This document shows positions 4,640 through 6,280 of a stretch of DNA of 6,280 nucleotides, piece after piece. This DNA comes from an uncultured Planctomycetota bacterium (lineage in GTDB: Bacteria; Planctomycetota; Phycisphaerae; Sedimentisphaerales; Anaerobacaceae). A program made the position numbers and the translations under genes. Position 1 is the stretch's first letter. The number at the start of each line of letters is the position of its first letter. The stretch lies in NCBI GenBank assembly GCA_903927855.1, contig CAIYOL010000118.1, positions 1 through 6,280 of the forward strand, read 5' to 3'. The notes beneath the pieces were generated by a model that was not told where the DNA came from, made no database searches, and saw only the letters and a program-made list of their open reading frames with translations.

Positions 4640-5587
4640 TCAGCCTGCTATATTCGCAAGACAAGTTTTTGCATTTCTTTTCAAGCAATCGAGAGGTAAA
4701 CGTTTAAGAGGCGAGTCGGCGAATTTAGCTCCAAAGGACTCTTCAGTTAAGGCAAGGATTTCGTGCAGGTTAAGTTTTGCTCTATCAGGATAGAACGTGA
4801 AATGTTTATTTTGGCAGCTGGGTGCGTTCTTGTGGAAGGGACATACAAGGACACATTCATCACAGCCGAAGAGGCGAGCGCCGATTTTGGGAGCCAGGTC
4901 GGGCGGGAACTCGGCTTTGTATTCAATTGTCAGATAGCTGATGCACTTATTAGCGTCAAGGCGGCCATCTGGCGTCAAGGCCCCTGTCGGGCAGGCGGTC
5001 AGGCACTTGTTGCAGTTTGAGCAAACAGCCTTGATTGGCTCATCTGGCGGCAGTTTGAGACTGGTTACTATTTCAGCGAGGAATATTTGCGGGCCGAGCT
5101 GCGGATTTATAAGCATACGATTTTTGCCGATGAAGCCGAGGCCTGCGCGAGCGGCAAGGGTCCTTTCGGCCAAGGGAGCTGAGTCAACGCAGATTTTGAA
5201 TCTAAAGCCTGTGCCGGCGATGGAAGCAATAAAATTAGTCAGTTTTCGCAACTGCTGTTTAATAAAGAGGTGATAGTCTTCGTATCGAGCATAGTTTGCC
5301 ACTGTACCCATCGGGTCTGCAGAGATGGTTGCTTTTTTTTGAGTTTTTGGCGGGTTGTAGTTTAAGCCAAGGCAAATTATCGAGCGAGCGCTTTTTAACA
5401 GTTTGATGGGGTTTGTGCGTTTGTCGAGGTTATTCCGCATATAATCCATACGGCCTGCGCAACCGAAGGCGAGCCAGTCGGTGAGGGATTTGAACTGGTC
5501 GTTATCCAGAGGTGAGGCGTCCGTTATTCCGGCCAAGTCGAAACCCAATTGAAAAGCTTTTTGCTTTATTTCCTCTGCCAAACCCAT
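4640..5587 (-). CDS. queG: Epoxyqueuosine reductase QueG (short form)
   Basis: A 315-residue protein matching the cobalamin- and iron-sulfur-dependent reductase that converts epoxyqueuosine to queuosine at the wobble position of GUN-anticodon tRNAs, the last step of the pathway. The N-terminal part is the DUF1730-type cobalamin region. CVDSAPLAERTLAARAGLGF (133-152) holds the presumed catalytic proton donor D135, matching D134 of Bacillus subtilis QueG. Two [4Fe-4S] sites follow: C189, C192, C195, C199 (CxxCxxCxxxCP) and C215, C242, C245, C249. The sequence ends just after the LKRNA segment (302-306), so the C-terminal HEAT-like repeats of the B. subtilis and E. coli enzymes (about 380 residues) are absent. 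The end is a clean stop, so this looks like a natural short form. No Shine-Dalgarno sequence precedes the ATG; the promoter position implies a leaderless message. The glycosyltransferase gene follows after 70 bases. No other queuosine gene is present. Confidence 0.95.
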   Translation of the reverse strand: MGLAEEIKQKAFQLGFDLAGITDASPLDNDQFKSLTDWLAFGCAGRMDYMRNNLDKRTNPIKLLKSARSIICLGLNYNPPKTQKKATISADPMGTVANYARYEDYHLFIKQQLRKLTNFIASIAGTGFRFKICVDSAPLAERTLAARAGLGFIGKNRMLINPQLGPQIFLAEIVTSLKLPPDEPIKAVCSNCNKCLTACPTGALTPDGRLDANKCISYLTIEYKAEFPPDLAPKIGARLFGCDECVLVCPFHKNAPSCQNKHFTFYPDRAKLNLHEILALTEESFGAKFADSPLKRLPLDCLKRNAKTCLANIAG

Positions 5588-5595
5588 AGTGTTTG

Positions 5596-5624
5596 ATTAT
5601 ACCAAATCCGGCTTACAAAAACAA
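5596..5624 (-). promoter_or_regulatory. Extended -10 promoter of queG, implying a leaderless transcript
   Basis: On the - strand, TGGTATAAT (5604-5596) is a perfect TATAAT with the TGn extension. Seventeen bases upstream is TTGTTT (5624-5619), a weak -35, as is common with extended -10 promoters. Only eight bases (CAAACACT) separate the TATAAT from the ATG at 5587, so transcription would begin zero to two bases before the start codon. Confidence 0.7.
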
Positions 5625-5628
5625 TTGT
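5621..5628. promoter_or_regulatory. Short palindrome between the divergent promoters
   Basis: ACAATTGT is a perfect 8-base palindrome. It overlaps the queG -35 (5619-5624) and touches the first base of the likely -35 of the opposite gene (5628-5633). It could be a shared operator half-site or mere coincidence; it is short. Confidence 0.2.
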
Positions 5629-5656
5629 GAACAAGAGACAAAGGCGTTATTATAAT
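5628..5656 (+). promoter_or_regulatory. Promoter of the phosphorylase gene
   Basis: A perfect TATAAT (5651-5656) is preceded after 17 bases by TGAACA (5628-5633), four of six matches to the -35. The start point would be near 5663, giving a leader of about 20 bases with a good Shine-Dalgarno sequence. The two divergent -35 elements are only three bases apart. Confidence 0.65.
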
Positions 5657-5668
5657 TACCGATAGTTC

Positions 5669-5674
5669 AAGGAG
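5669..5674 (+). promoter_or_regulatory. Ribosome binding site of the phosphorylase gene
   Basis: AAGGAG lies nine bases before the ATG at 5684. It fixes the start of this gene and contrasts with its divergent neighbour queG, which has no Shine-Dalgarno sequence. Confidence 0.75.
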
Positions 5675-5683
5675 ATAAAAAGA

Positions 5684-6280
5684 ATGGCAGAAGAAATAAT
5701 CGGGATAATAGGCGGGACGGGGCTGGGTGATGTGCTGGCTGAACACATAACTGATGCGGAACTTCACGATGTCGAGACGCCGTTCGGCAAACCCAGCACA
5801 GCCATTATGGTCGGCAAGATGGGGGCAAGGAAGATTGCATTTCTCAATCGGCACGGGAAGGGGCATAAACTTTCGCCGAGCGAGGTGCCTTTCGCGGCAA
5901 ATATTTTCGCATTAAAAAAGTTAGGCGTTCATACAATAATCAGCAGCGGGGCGGTGGGTTCACTTCGCAAGGAGATTGCGCCGGGTGATTTGGTGATTGT
6001 CGACCAGTTTATCGACAAGACGTTCAGACGGCAGGGCAGCTTTTTCGGCGGGTTCGGAGCGGTGCACTGCGAGATGAGCGAGCCGGTCTGCGGGCGGGTT
6101 GGAAAGCTGCTTTGCGAGGCGGCGGAGACAATCGATATAAAGACACATTCGAGCGGGACGTATATATGTATGGAGGGGCCGCAATTTTCCACGCGGGCTG
6201 AATCGCTAATGCACCAGAAGTGGGGCGGAGATTTGATTGGTATGACGGCGATGCCTGAGGCGAAGCTGGCCAGGGAGGCA
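5684..6280 (+). CDS. mtnP: S-methyl-5'-thioadenosine phosphorylase (3' partial)
   Basis: The first 199 codons of a purine nucleoside phosphorylase family 2 enzyme, cut by the window edge; relatives have about 260-290 residues. It would split 5'-methylthioadenosine with phosphate into adenine and methylthioribose 1-phosphate, the first step of methionine salvage and the clearing of this SAM by-product in the cytoplasm. Visible motifs are IGIIGGTG (6-13, phosphate loop), RHG (56-58), VPFAANIFALKKLG (68-81), SSGAVGSL (87-94), PGDLVIVDQFIDKT (100-113), GTYICMEGPQFSTRAES (158-174) and IGMTAMPEAKLAREA (185-199). The MEGPQFSTRAES and MTAMPEAKLA motifs favour the MTA phosphorylase branch over general nucleoside phosphorylases. 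The acidic base-recognition residues that separate adenine from hypoxanthine specificity lie beyond the edge, so a methylthioinosine-type specificity is not excluded. The gene has its own promoter, divergent from queG. Confidence 0.92.
   Translation, partial: MAEEIIGIIGGTGLGDVLAEHITDAELHDVETPFGKPSTAIMVGKMGARKIAFLNRHGKGHKLSPSEVPFAANIFALKKLGVHTIISSGAVGSLRKEIAPGDLVIVDQFIDKTFRRQGSFFGGFGAVHCEMSEPVCGRVGKLLCEAAETIDIKTHSSGTYICMEGPQFSTRAESLMHQKWGGDLIGMTAMPEAKLAREA

Noticed and set aside
4333..4707. 124-codon + strand frame over the start of the glycosyltransferase gene
   Set aside because: It is antisense to two well-supported genes and lacks recognisable motifs. It is a shadow frame.
5597..5866. 89-codon - strand frame over the start of mtnP
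   Set aside because: It is antisense to a clear phosphorylase coding region and its promoter, and has no ribosome binding site or family features.

Overview
The window most resembles a bacterial chromosome segment of moderate G+C content. The gene types, the large GT-C glycosyltransferase/TPR fusion and the repeat-rich spacers make a planctomycete-like (Phycisphaerae-type) origin my best guess. That is inference from style: there is no rRNA or other phylogenetic marker that settles it.

Layout. (1) Bases 2-202 hold the C-terminal end of an unidentified + strand gene. (2) Bases 203-649 are non-coding and unusually structured: three degenerate heptanucleotide tandem arrays, two to three GC-rich hairpins with related flanks, and a repeated G-rich 17-mer. 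(3) Bases 650-1417 (+) encode a polytopic membrane protein of unknown function. (4) A 192-base convergent spacer follows. (5) Bases 1610-2170 (-) encode translation elongation factor P, preceded by a near-consensus sigma70 promoter. (6) Bases 2171-2403 hold that promoter, a half-copy and a full copy of a palindromic element, and a terminator. (7) Bases 2404-4569 (-) encode a GT39/ArnT-like membrane glycosyltransferase fused to seven in-register TPR units. (8) Bases 4640-5587 (-) encode QueG, epoxyqueuosine reductase, which probably shares a transcript with the glycosyltransferase. (9) Bases 5684-6280 (+), divergent from queG and cut by the window edge, encode an S-methyl-5'-thioadenosine phosphorylase.

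How the genes relate. The identified genes are mostly housekeeping: EF-P relieves stalling at polyproline, QueG completes queuosine in tRNA, and the phosphorylase recycles the methylthioadenosine made from SAM. Proximity suggests no shared pathway. The glycosyltransferase-TPR protein probably acts at the cell envelope. The queG/phosphorylase divergent promoter is the best-resolved control region, and queG looks leaderless: a TATAAT lies 8 bases before its ATG and there is no Shine-Dalgarno sequence.

I do not see a clear new defence, CRISPR or mobile system. The least explained material is the non-coding repeat cluster at 203-530, with relatives at 2262-2366, and the bacterial TMTC-like glycosyltransferase.
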